Assembly: GCF_900199435.1 (NCBI RefSeq) | Contig: NZ_OAML01000003.1 | Coordinates: 1,195,166-1,259,165, forward strand | Source of the DNA: Pygmaiobacter massiliensis | GTDB taxonomy: Bacteria; Bacillota; Clostridia; Oscillospirales; Ruminococcaceae | DNA: 64,000 bases | Direction of reading: 5' to 3' | Notes under the pieces: generated by a model | What the model saw: only the letters and a program-made list of their open reading frames with translations | Databases searched by the model: none | What the model was told of the DNA's origin: nothing | Translations under genes and position numbers: made by a program | In this document: piece after piece, positions 24,187-31,475 of the stretch | How positions within the stretch are numbered: the stretch's first letter is position 1 | Layout: every line of letters begins with the position of its first letter

Positions 24187-24528
24187 TTATTTGTTGTAGG
24201 GGAAAACGACCAAAAGACTCATCTTGAATTTTTCTTTTGCAAAAACAGCATGAGGTTTTTGTGCTGGCATTACAAGCGATTGCCCTGCAGCAAGTTCATA
24301 AACTTTTCCATCTACAGTAAACTGCCCCACACCTTCGAGTACGGTGACCATCGCGTCACCGGCGGAATCGTGGGTGCTGATTTCTTCGCCTGTATCAAAG
24401 GCAAACAAAGTAACGCTAACAGCAGCATTTTGCGAGAGAGTTTTGCTGACGATCTGGCCGGGCTGGACCTCCACCTGTGAGGCAAGGTCCAGCACCTGCT
24501 CATGCGCCAGATTTTTTATCATGGACAT
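24187..24528 (-). CDS. Cupin-domain protein
   Basis: A 113-residue single cupin barrel: ISTHDSAGDAMVTVLEGVGQF is motif 1 (with His and the acidic residue; the second His is replaced), and AGQSLVMPAQKPHAVFA is motif 2. Small cupins of this type bind a metal and often sit beside redox or stress genes; no catalytic role can be inferred. It lies between the ferredoxin gene (18 bases) and hcp (30 bases) in the same operon. Cupins next to hcp suggest a helper or sensor function, but that is a guess. Confidence 0.85.
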   Translation of the reverse strand: MSMIKNLAHEQVLDLASQVEVQPGQIVSKTLSQNAAVSVTLFAFDTGEEISTHDSAGDAMVTVLEGVGQFTVDGKVYELAAGQSLVMPAQKPHAVFAKEKFKMSLLVVFPYNK

Positions 24529-24546
24529 GAAGCGAGCTCCTTTCGA

Positions 24547-24732
24547 TTAAACGGTTTCAATAGCAGCGACAGGGCAGCCAGACTGTGCTTCCAGCGCAGA
24601 GGCTTCTGCATCCGGCGCAACCTCAGCGTCTACTGCTTTTGCAAGGCCGGTGTCGGTCATTTTAAATACTTCCGGGCAGGTTGAGGCACACAGGCCACAG
24701 CCGATGCAAGCGTCATTAACAAAGAATTTCAT
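24547..24732 (-). CDS. Small ferredoxin, one [4Fe-4S] cluster
   Basis: A 61-residue acidic ferredoxin: CIGCGLCASTCPEVF supplies three cysteines (plus one extra) and SGCPVAAI near the end supplies the fourth, as in single-cluster clostridial/Thermotoga-type ferredoxins. ATG 24732 is chosen because AAAGGAGC precedes it; the longer frame to 24786 reads a hydrophobic stub without a ribosome site. In this operon it most likely donates electrons to Hcp. Confidence 0.9.
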   Translation of the reverse strand: MKFFVNDACIGCGLCASTCPEVFKMTDTGLAKAVDAEVAPDAEASALEAQSGCPVAAIETV

Positions 24733-24808
24733 AACAATGCTCCTTTCAATTGCCGCGTTTTGCGGTTGGGTCATGCAGAAAAGCATGACAAGAACAGTCT
24801 TCCCAAAA

Positions 24809-25510
24809 TTATTCTAAAATTCGGCCATCAGTAGAAATGGTGACAACCTGCCAAGGGATAAATTTACCGCTTTGCTGCAAGGCAGTAACCGCAGCATGTT
24901 CAATGCCGCCGCAGCAAGGCACTTCCATACGCACCACCGTGACACTTTTAATGTCGTTTTGGCGAATAATTTCGGTGAGTTTTTCGCTGTAATCTACCGA
25001 GTCCAGTTTGGGGCAGCCAATCAGCGTTACTTTGTTGCGCATAAATTCCTGATGAAAGTTTGCGTAGGCATAAGCGGTGCAGTCTGCGGCAATCAGCAGA
25101 TGGGCGCCGCTAAAGTAGGACGCATTGACTGGAGCAAGTTTAATCTGTACCGGCCATTGACGAAGCTGAGAGGTGGGCGCAGCAAAGGCTTGCACTTCCG
25201 GAGCCTCCTCGTACGAAATGGTGCGCGACTGGCTGCCCGGACAGCCGCAAGGCAGGGGGGCGGCGGCTTCTTTTTGTTTCTGGTTTGCCAGCACAGCAGC
25301 CTCGTCGTAAGCAGCGGCTTCGCGCTCCGTAAAGCTGATGGCCCCGGTGGGGCAGGCGGGCAGGCAGTTGCCAAGGCCATCACAGTAATCATCGCGCAGC
25401 AGTTTTGCTTTGCCGTTTACCATGCCAATGGCACCTTCGTGACAGGCTTTGGCACAAAGGCCGCAGCCGTTGCATTTTTCTTCATTTATCTCAATAATTT
25501 TTCGAATCAT
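24809..25510 (-). CDS. Iron-sulfur protein with two [4Fe-4S] clusters, first gene of the hcp operon
   Basis: A 233-residue protein with an N-terminal dicluster ferredoxin domain: CNGCGLCAKACHEGAI (about 14-29) and CDGLGNCLPACPTGAI (about 43-58). The second cluster has a CxxxxxCxxxC spacing that is wider than normal. The C-terminal 140 residues contain CGCPGS, DCTAYAYANFH, GCPKLD and EVPCCGGIEHA, so further cysteines suggest another metal site. I know this layout from clostridial proteins often beside hcp, but not its exact role; electron delivery to Hcp is likely. ATG 25510 follows AAAGGAG on the minus strand. It is divergent from the Crp/Fnr gene. Confidence 0.85.
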   Translation of the reverse strand: MIRKIIEINEEKCNGCGLCAKACHEGAIGMVNGKAKLLRDDYCDGLGNCLPACPTGAISFTEREAAAYDEAAVLANQKQKEAAAPLPCGCPGSQSRTISYEEAPEVQAFAAPTSQLRQWPVQIKLAPVNASYFSGAHLLIAADCTAYAYANFHQEFMRNKVTLIGCPKLDSVDYSEKLTEIIRQNDIKSVTVVRMEVPCCGGIEHAAVTALQQSGKFIPWQVVTISTDGRILE

Positions 25511-25533
25511 AAAAAGCACTCCTTTTTGTGTGG

Positions 25534-25562
25534 TTGACTTTATGCTTTGATTATAATATAAT
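25534..25562 (+). promoter_or_regulatory. Promoter of the Crp/Fnr regulator gene
   Basis: TTGACT, a 17-base spacer and TATAAT (25557-25562) give a start near 25569. The palindrome at 25577-25592 would then lie at about +9 to +24, a position suited to autorepression. Confidence 0.7.
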
Positions 25563-25592
25563 GATTCCACCATTTATGTTGTTTAAACAACA
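25550..25592 (-). promoter_or_regulatory. Activator-type promoter of the hcp operon with Crp/Fnr palindrome at -41.5
   Basis: On the minus strand TATAAT (25555-25550) has no matching -35 box. Instead, a perfect 16-bp palindrome TGTTGTTTAAACAACA (25577-25592) is centred 41.5 bases upstream of the predicted start (about 25543). That is the classic class II position for a Crp/Fnr activator. The divergent gene encodes such a protein. Confidence 0.7.
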
Positions 25593-25607
25593 AAAACGAG
25601 GAGAGCT

Positions 25608-26288
25608 ATGAATTACAATTTACTCATCAAGTTTGCACTATTTCGCGGAATGTCGGAACAGGAAGCGAAAGATGTGCTGGTTTGCTTGCAAGCAGAAAAG
25701 AAAAGCTTTAGCAAAGGCGAAACCATTTATCATATGGGGGACGCCATCTATGCCATGGGCATGGTGCTTGCCGGTGGTGTTAATATTGAAAATGACGATA
25801 TCTGGGGCAATAAAAATATTTTAGACAATATTGGGCCGGGGCAGGTGTTTGGCGAAACCTATGCTTGTCTGCCCGGCGAGCCGCTGATGGTTAATGTGGT
25901 AGCGGCGGAGGAGTGCCAGGTGCTGTTTTTAGAGGTGTCGCGGCTGCTTGCCACCTGTTCGAATTCCTGCGGCGCGCACCAGCGTCTGGTACAGAATTTG
26001 CTTTGGGTGACAGCACAAAAAAATCTGGCGCTTTCTCGCAAAATTTTCCATACTACGCCCAAGTCCATTCGGGGGCGACTGCTTTCATATTTATCTGCTC
26101 AGGCGGTAAGTGCAGGCAGCAACCAATTTATTGTGCCCTTTAATCGCCAGCAGATGGCAGACTATCTTTGCGTTGATAGAAGTGCTATGTCAAATGAACT
26201 AAGCAAAATGAAACAGGAGGGGTTGCTGGATTTTCATAAAAGTCAGTTTTCGATTAAAGAGAAAGCTTCTTTCACCGAGCTTTATTAA
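25608..26288 (+). CDS. Crp/Fnr family transcriptional regulator
   Basis: A 226-residue regulator with an N-terminal cyclic-nucleotide-binding-type barrel (about 10-120; ETIYHMGDAIYAMGMVLAGGV) and a C-terminal helix-turn-helix (FNRQQMADYLCVDRSAMSNELSKM, read in two parts, about 170-195). It has no N-terminal Fnr-type cysteine cluster. Scattered cysteines (VCLQ, ACLPG, EECQ, TCSNSCG) could bind heme or a cluster. Regulators of this shape next to hcp respond to nitric oxide or redox state in other bacteria. GAGGAG precedes the ATG. It most likely activates the divergent hcp operon. Confidence 0.92.
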   Translation: MNYNLLIKFALFRGMSEQEAKDVLVCLQAEKKSFSKGETIYHMGDAIYAMGMVLAGGVNIENDDIWGNKNILDNIGPGQVFGETYACLPGEPLMVNVVAAEECQVLFLEVSRLLATCSNSCGAHQRLVQNLLWVTAQKNLALSRKIFHTTPKSIRGRLLSYLSAQAVSAGSNQFIVPFNRQQMADYLCVDRSAMSNELSKMKQEGLLDFHKSQFSIKEKASFTELY

Positions 26289-26383
26289 AAGCACAAACAC
26301 CAGAATATTCCTTGCATTTTCGCCGGTGCGCTTCGTATACTACCGAAACAATCATTTTTTAATGAAAAAGGAGGTTTTATACT

Positions 26384-26539
26384 ATGAATAACAGTGGTGT
26401 AAAATGTGATGTGAGTGAGTGTGCATATAACGTAGAGTGCAGCAAATGCAGCCTTGCAACGATTGAAGTTACTCATCAGGCTCAGGCACAAAATGCAGTT
26501 GCTACCCCGCACTTCTGCAAGAGCTATCAGAAAAAATAA
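26384..26539 (+). CDS. DUF1540 small cysteine-rich protein
   Basis: A 51-residue protein beginning MNNSGVKCDVSECAYN and ending TPHFCKSYQKK. Five cysteines follow the DUF1540 spacing (C-x-V-x-x-C-x-YN ... C-x-x-C ... C), which probably binds zinc or another metal. The family is widespread in Clostridia, sometimes in tandem, and has no proven role. AAAAAGGAGGTT lies ideally before ATG 26384. It follows the Crp/Fnr gene by 95 bases and is closed by a hairpin at 26576. Confidence 0.88.
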   Translation: MNNSGVKCDVSECAYNVECSKCSLATIEVTHQAQAQNAVATPHFCKSYQKK

Positions 26540-26575
26540 CAAAAGCACCCTCGCTTTTTAAATTGATTTCAATAT

Positions 26576-26615
26576 ACAAAGTGCCTTGGAGCAGACTAGC
26601 CTCAAGGCACTTTGT
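26576..26615 (+). terminator. Terminator after the DUF1540 gene
   Basis: ACAAAGTGCCTTG and CAAGGCACTTTGT form a perfect 13-bp stem with a 14-base loop, followed by GTTTATTT. Confidence 0.8.
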
Positions 26616-26684
26616 GTTTATTTGGGCCGTAAAGAGGGCCGCCAACTTTGTGCTATATTAATAAGGGACAAATCAACAAAACAA

Positions 26685-26723
26685 AAAAGCACCCTGCAGC
26701 AAACATCGCTACAGGGTACTTTG
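26685..26723 (-). terminator. Terminator of the DUF378 gene
   Basis: AAGCACCCTG pairs with CAGGGTACTT (one mismatch). On the minus strand the stem is followed by TTTTTTG, just beyond the stop of the DUF378 gene. Confidence 0.7.
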
Positions 26724-26736
26724 TATTTTGCAAAGG

Positions 26737-26955
26737 CTACTCTACATCGCCGGGAATGTCCGGAGATGAATCGGAGGAGAAAAGAGCGGGAATAGCAATC
26801 AGCGCTGCAAGGCCCACAATCGTAAAGATAATACGGGCCAACATAGAAGCACTGCCACCAAAGAGCCAGCCGACAGCGTTAAAATTGAAGATGCCGATGA
26901 GTCCCCAGTTAAGGCCGCCGACAATTAATAAAAGCAGACTAATTTTTTGAACCAT
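26737..26955 (-). CDS. DUF378 membrane protein
   Basis: A 72-residue protein with two membrane helices: VQKISLLLLIVGGLNWGLIG and a second around ARIIFTIVGLAALIAIPALF, then a short acidic tail. The 'GGLNWGL.G.F..N....LFG' start is the DUF378 signature. The family is common in Gram-positive and other bacteria and has no known function. AAAGGACAGAGG precedes the ATG on the minus strand. It is a single-gene unit between two plus-strand groups. Confidence 0.92.
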   Translation of the reverse strand: MVQKISLLLLIVGGLNWGLIGIFNFNAVGWLFGGSASMLARIIFTIVGLAALIAIPALFSSDSSPDIPGDVE

Positions 26956-27159
26956 GATTCCTCTGTCCTTTCTTATATTATGTGCAAACCAACGCCGCGT
27001 TCTCAGGTTCGCACATTCAAAAATCTATACCAAGTATGCCGTAAAAGCCCGTAAAATATACAGGGCGCGCCCTTGCAAAATAGAGTTTTGTTGGGTACAA
27101 TAATAAAATACAGCCAAGTTAAGCGACAAAGGCTCAATACAAAATAAGAGGTGTTTTTA

Positions 27160-27357
27160 ATGACTTACACAAAAGATACAATTATTGGCGATATTCTGGA
27201 TAAAGACCCGAGCACTGCACCGTATTTCCTCGAAATTGGAATGCACTGTCTGGGCTGCCCGTCTTCCCGCGGCGAAACGATTGAGCAGGCTTGCATGGTG
27301 CATGGCACCGATGTGGAAGCACTGCTTGCAAAGCTGAACGCACACGCCAGCAAATAA
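27160..27357 (+). CDS. DUF1858 / hybrid-cluster-associated redox-disulfide protein
   Basis: A 65-residue protein: DTIIGDILDKDPSTAPYFLE, then IGMHCLGCPSSRGETIEQAC with a C-x-x-C pair and a third cysteine. This is the 'hybrid cluster protein-associated redox disulfide' domain (TIGR03980/DUF1858), thought to handle a disulfide or metal. An hcp operon lies about 3 kb away. ATG 27160 follows AAGAGGTG; GTG at 27151 is less well placed. Its TAA is immediately followed by the trmK ATG, so the two are translationally coupled. Confidence 0.9.
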   Translation: MTYTKDTIIGDILDKDPSTAPYFLEIGMHCLGCPSSRGETIEQACMVHGTDVEALLAKLNAHASK

Positions 27358-28053
27358 ATGGAAAAAATCGTTTTAGATGCGCGGCTTGCCGCTGTTGCAG
27401 CAAAGGTCCGCCCCGGGGTGCCGGTGGCGGATATTGGCTGTGACCACGGCAAGCTTTCTGCGTTTTTGGCGCAAAGCGGCAAAAGCCCATATGTAATTGC
27501 TGCCGATCTACGGCCGGAACCGCTTTCCAAAGCAAAAGACACAGTGCGCCGCGCGGGGCAGGCAGATAAGGTAGAGTGCCGGCTTGGCAATGGGGTTTCG
27601 GTGATTTCTGCCGGAGAAGTCAAAGATATTGTTATCGCTGGTATGGGCGGTGAAACGATTGCCGAGATTTTAGAGGCCGCGCCATGGACCAAAAGTGAAG
27701 CATACCATTTTGTCTTTGTGCCTGCTACCGGTCATCCGGAGCTGCGGCGCTGGCTTTACCAAAACGGGTATGAGCTATGCAGCGAGACGCCTATCAGCCA
27801 GGGCAAGTATTGGTACACCATCATGGAAGTGCGATATACCGGGGTATCCCTATTGCAAAGTGAGCTGTTTTACACGCTGGGGCTTCATACGCAAGGCAGT
27901 GGAAAAGCGACATTAGGGTATCTGCGAAAGGTTTACACAAAACTGAAAAAAGAACTGGATGGCAAAAAAGCCTCTGGACGCTACTTAGATTTAGCAGAGG
28001 AAGAAAAACTTTGTGAAGAGGTTGCAAAGGAAGTGGAACGATGCCTAGAATAG
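27358..28053 (+). CDS. trmK: tRNA (adenine(22)-N1)-methyltransferase TrmK
   Basis: TrmK methylates N1 of A22 in tRNA using S-adenosylmethionine. The 231-residue protein has the class I SAM site (VADIGCDHGKLSAFLA, residues about 22-37), IAADLRPEPLSKAK, VIAGMGGETIAEIL in place of motif IV, and a C-terminal helical region rich in Lys/Glu. The order trmK-nif3-like is standard in Firmicutes. The start abuts the DUF1858 stop, and the end overlaps the next gene by 13 bases. Confidence 0.94.
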   Translation: MEKIVLDARLAAVAAKVRPGVPVADIGCDHGKLSAFLAQSGKSPYVIAADLRPEPLSKAKDTVRRAGQADKVECRLGNGVSVISAGEVKDIVIAGMGGETIAEILEAAPWTKSEAYHFVFVPATGHPELRRWLYQNGYELCSETPISQGKYWYTIMEVRYTGVSLLQSELFYTLGLHTQGSGKATLGYLRKVYTKLKKELDGKKASGRYLDLAEEEKLCEEVAKEVERCLE

Positions 28054-28784
28054 AAGAAGTCTACGACTATCTAAGCCAATTGGCCCCAAAAGAGCTGGCG
28101 GAAGATTGGGACAACGTCGGTACGCTAGTGGACTGTGGCGGGGATGTAACCAGTGTGATGGTTGCACTGGACATCACTGACGAGATTGTGGCCGAAGCGG
28201 AGATGTCGGGCTGCCAACTGATTGTTTCGCATCATCCTGTTATCTTCAAGCCGCTGCGCAGTGTACGCAGAGGAGACGTCGTTTACCGGATGATAAAAAA
28301 GAACATCAGCGGCATTTGTATGCACACCAACCTGGATGCAGCAGAAGGCGGCGTGAATGACGTGCTTGCTGCCATTTTCGGTCTGACTAATGTGCAAAAG
28401 CTTGATGAACTGGGCCGTATCGGCCAGCTGCGCGCGCCAATAAGTGCAGCTGAATTGGCTGCGCTCTGCAAAGAGAAGTTCAATACTCAAGTCAAGCTGG
28501 CGGATACCGGCAAGCCGATTTCTCGACTGGCGCTTGTTGGTGGCAGCGGCGGAGACTTTATCTGGTCGGCACTGGCTGCGGGTGCAGACTGCTTGCTCAC
28601 CGGAGAGGCGAGCCACCACGAGGCAATTGACGCGAAGCACGCTGGCATCAGCATAGTCACCGCAGGCCATTTTGGTACCGAATATCCTGTTGTGCCGGTC
28701 CTTGCTGATCGCCTTGCAAAAAACTTCCCCGGCCTGCGCGTTCTGGTCAGCCGTCGCTGCAAGGATCCATTTACTTATATATAA
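28041..28784 (+). CDS. Nif3-like dinuclear metal-centre protein
   Basis: A 247-residue member of the Nif3/YqfO family: EDWDNVGTLVDC at the N-terminus, VSHHPVIFKPLRSV (two adjacent His ligands) and MHTNLDAAEGGVND (further His/Asp ligands), with the second ligand set GEASHHEAIDAKHAG near the end. It lacks the inserted PII-like domain found in longer members. The family forms hexameric toroids with two metals per subunit and is called GTP cyclohydrolase I type 2 in some databases, a doubtful name. It overlaps trmK by 13 bases. Confidence 0.94.
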   Translation: MPRIEEVYDYLSQLAPKELAEDWDNVGTLVDCGGDVTSVMVALDITDEIVAEAEMSGCQLIVSHHPVIFKPLRSVRRGDVVYRMIKKNISGICMHTNLDAAEGGVNDVLAAIFGLTNVQKLDELGRIGQLRAPISAAELAALCKEKFNTQVKLADTGKPISRLALVGGSGGDFIWSALAAGADCLLTGEASHHEAIDAKHAGISIVTAGHFGTEYPVVPVLADRLAKNFPGLRVLVSRRCKDPFTYI

Positions 28785-28854
28785 GGTATAATAGAGATAC
28801 CGGCAGCGACTACAATTTAATTTATTAGAATCCAATAGAAACGAGGTGAGGATG

Positions 28855-30609
28855 ATGGCACTTGATGCTGCGACCCTCGCGCTGCTGGCAAAAGAGTTAA
28901 GGGAAAAAATGCTCTCTGCCCGCATTGATAAAATATTTCAGCCTACACGTGACGAGGTGCTGATTGCCATGCGCAGCCGTACCGAAAACTTCAAATTGTT
29001 TGTTTCGGCACGCAGCGGCTCGGCACGCATCGGCATTACCAATGAGAAATTCGAAAATCCGCAGACGCCGCCTTCCTTTTGTATGCTGCTGCGCAAATAT
29101 CTTACCGGCGGACGGCTGGACGATGTACGCACTGTGGAAGGGGAGCGCATTATATTTTTAGATTTTACCTGCACCAGCGAAATGGGTGACACTGTCACGG
29201 TTACGCTGGCCGCCGAGTTGATGGGCCGCTATTCGAATTTGGTAGTAATTAACGGCGAGGGCAAAATCATCGACGCGCTCAAACGGGTCGATTTTGAGGC
29301 GTCGGAGCTGCGTCAGTTGCTGCCCGGCCTGCCTTACACTTTGCCCCCGCAGCAGGACAAGCCCAGCTTTATGCAGGTGCCAGCAACCGAACTGGTTGCT
29401 GCGGTACGCAGCCAGCAGACCGATGTTGCTGCGGCACTTATGCGCTGTGCGGGTGGCATTGGCCCGGTGGTTTGCCGCGAAATTACGTTCCGCGCGCTGG
29501 GTGAGGGCAAACTGGCAGCAGACGAGCTGACAGATGACGATGCACAAAAATTGGCGCAAGGCATTGATGCTTTGCGTGCGCTGTACGCAACCGGGGGAAC
29601 ACCCACGACGGTATGTACCGCAGAGGGGAAACCAATCGAGTTTAGTTTCGTACCGCTTACACAGTACTTGCCGGCATGCAAATTGATAGAAAACGAAAGT
29701 TACAGCGCTCTGCTGGATGATTACTACGCCGTCAAAGATGCGGCGGAGAGAATGCGTCAAAAGAGCAGGGATTTGACCAAGTCTGTACAGAACCTGCTTG
29801 AGCGTGCCCGCCGCAAGCAAAATGCCCGTATGGAAGAGCAGAAGGAAAGCAACGACGCCGATCATCTGCGCATTTGTGGCGAGCTGCTGCAAGCGAACCT
29901 TTACGCCATTGAAAAAGGAGCCCGCAGCGTAACAGTGACCAACTATTACGATGGGCAGCCGATTGCGATTAAGCTGGATGCAAGGCTTTCGCCATCGGCA
30001 AATGCGCAGAAGTATTTTAAAGAGTACAAAAAGAAGCTGACTGCGGCCAAGATGCTGGTGAAGCTGCTCGAAGAAGGGCAGCGGGAGATTGAATATCTGA
30101 CGACAGTGCTGTATGAAGTTGAAGTAGCAACAGGGGAGCCTGCGCTGGAAGAGATCCGCGCTGAGCTGAAAGCACAGGGCTACCTACGCAGCTATAAACT
30201 GAAAAATAAAAAGCAGAAGCCTGCTGATTTTATTCGCTATACCTCCAGCGATGGATTTACAATTTTGGTAGGGCGCAACAACTTGCAGAATGATAAACTG
30301 ACACTGCACACAGCGCGCGGCAAAGATTTGTGGTTTCATACCAAAAATGCACCGGGCAGCCACACGGTCGTAATGAGCGAAGGGCAGGAGATTCCCGATT
30401 CCACCAAAAACGAAGCTGCAATGCTGGCGGTACACCACTCCAGCCAGGCAGCGTCTGCTAAGGTAGCGGTTGATTACACCGAGGTGAAAAACATTCGCAA
30501 GACCGGCGATCTCGCACCAGGCATGGTGCTTTATGAGCACTATGAAACCGCATATATCACACCAGATGCCGCAGTACTGGAAGAACTCACCAAAAATTGC
30601 AAGAAATAA
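28855..30609 (+). CDS. rqcH: Ribosome quality-control factor RqcH (NFACT family)
   Basis: RqcH binds stalled 50S subunits carrying peptidyl-tRNA and adds C-terminal alanine tails that mark the product for degradation. The 585-residue protein has the order of the NFACT family: NFACT-N (MALDAATLALLAKELREKML, about 1-200), helix-hairpin-helix region, long coiled coil (about 290-440; RKQNARMEEQKESNDADHLR) and NFACT-R (DKLTLHTARGKDLWFHTKNAPGSH, quoted in part, about 480-560). It was formerly annotated as fibronectin-binding protein. ATG 28855 is preferred by alignment; ATG 28852 or GTG 28846 are also in frame, with GAGGTGAGG just before. Confidence 0.94.
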   Translation: MALDAATLALLAKELREKMLSARIDKIFQPTRDEVLIAMRSRTENFKLFVSARSGSARIGITNEKFENPQTPPSFCMLLRKYLTGGRLDDVRTVEGERIIFLDFTCTSEMGDTVTVTLAAELMGRYSNLVVINGEGKIIDALKRVDFEASELRQLLPGLPYTLPPQQDKPSFMQVPATELVAAVRSQQTDVAAALMRCAGGIGPVVCREITFRALGEGKLAADELTDDDAQKLAQGIDALRALYATGGTPTTVCTAEGKPIEFSFVPLTQYLPACKLIENESYSALLDDYYAVKDAAERMRQKSRDLTKSVQNLLERARRKQNARMEEQKESNDADHLRICGELLQANLYAIEKGARSVTVTNYYDGQPIAIKLDARLSPSANAQKYFKEYKKKLTAAKMLVKLLEEGQREIEYLTTVLYEVEVATGEPALEEIRAELKAQGYLRSYKLKNKKQKPADFIRYTSSDGFTILVGRNNLQNDKLTLHTARGKDLWFHTKNAPGSHTVVMSEGQEIPDSTKNEAAMLAVHHSSQAASAKVAVDYTEVKNIRKTGDLAPGMVLYEHYETAYITPDAAVLEELTKNCKK

Positions 30610-30710
30610 GCGAATTTATGAATTTTCTTAGAAAAAACCAGTATAGAGTGAGAGAAAATTCATCTTTGGTGAAACGTACAAACTTTTTTTGAAAAATTCT
30701 ATAATTTTTT

Positions 30711-30740
30711 TAAAAACCCCTTGCATTGCTTGGGGTTTTA
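30711..30740 (+). terminator. Terminator of rqcH
   Basis: AAAACCCC and GGGGTTTT form the stem (30712-30739, T:A-extended), followed by ATTGTATT. The hairpin overlaps the -35 region of the S10 operon promoter. Confidence 0.75.
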
Positions 30741-30749
30741 TTGTATTAT
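30721..30749 (+). promoter_or_regulatory. Likely promoter of the S10-spc-alpha operon
   Basis: TTGCAT, a 17-base spacer and TATTAT give a predicted start near 30756, about 300 bases before rpsJ. No better promoter is seen closer to the gene. Confidence 0.5.
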
Positions 30750-30755
30750 GATTAG

Positions 30756-31056
30756 GCGACTGCGATGCCCCTGGCATTCAGCAGGGGCAGATATGCGTTG
30801 AAGCGGGAGGTTGCCATGCCTAGCATGGGTTTTTCCGCCGAGTATGTCCGATCATGAACCGGGCGACAAAATACTGATTGCAAAGGGTTATGACCCCCGT
30901 GTGGGTCCAATTTCCACGAACTTTGCGTGATGGCTTGTCCGGGAGAACTGCGCCTAGCGGTTCACCGGCTTTCTTCATGCAAAAGCGTGATACACCCGGC
31001 GCGGTGTTCAGTATTTGTTAACCGCCAGGCAGACAAAAATCAAGGAGGCGATTACA
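30756..31056 (+). promoter_or_regulatory. Long structured 5' leader of the S10 ribosomal operon
   Basis: These 300 bases hold no coding frame but several hairpins: TGCCCCTG/CAGGGGCA (30766-30789), a G-rich block AAGCGGGAGGTTGCC, GGGTTATGACCC (about 30886-30897) and ACACC/GGTGT close to rpsJ. Long untranslated leaders before rpsJ usually carry autoregulation by a ribosomal protein (L4 in the gamma-proteobacterial case). Which protein acts here, if any, is unknown. Confidence 0.5.
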
Positions 31057-31368
31057 TTGGCAGTCAAGGAGAAAATCAGAATTCGTTTGAAGAGCTATGA
31101 TCATCAGCTCATCGACACCGCTGCGGAGCGCATCGTGGAGACCGCTAAGCGGACAGGCGCTCGGGTTTCCGGCCCGATCCCCCTGCCCACCGACAAAGAG
31201 GTCGTTACCATTCTGCGCGCTGTCCACAAGTATAAGGATAGCCGTGAGCAGTTCGAGATGCGCACCCATAAGCGTCTGATCGACATTCTGAAACCGTCCA
31301 ACAAGACGGTTGAGGCTCTTCAGAGCCTGCAGCTCCCCGCGGGCGTCGAGATCGAGATCAAAGGCTAA
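31057..31368 (+). CDS. rpsJ: 30S ribosomal protein S10
   Basis: A 103-residue S10 protein beginning [19 protein letters not shown], with the conserved GPIPLPT and [12 protein letters not shown] segments. S10 sits in the 30S head and also takes part in NusB-dependent antitermination. The start is TTG at 31057, eight bases after AAGGAGG; no ATG is available near the homologous N-terminus. It is the first gene of the 30-gene ribosomal run. Confidence 0.97.
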   Translation: MAVKEKIRIRLKSYDHQLIDTAAERIVETAKRTGARVSGPIPLPTDKEVVTILRAVHKYKDSREQFEMRTHKRLIDILKPSNKTVEALQSLQLPAGVEIEIKG

Positions 31369-31475
31369 TTTAAGAGTTACTCCTTAAACAAACCGGATTT
31401 CAAACTCGTCTCTCATCGGAGAGGTCATGTTGAGGGCGAACGCCTTCAACCAATAACCTATTAGGAGGCATAAAA

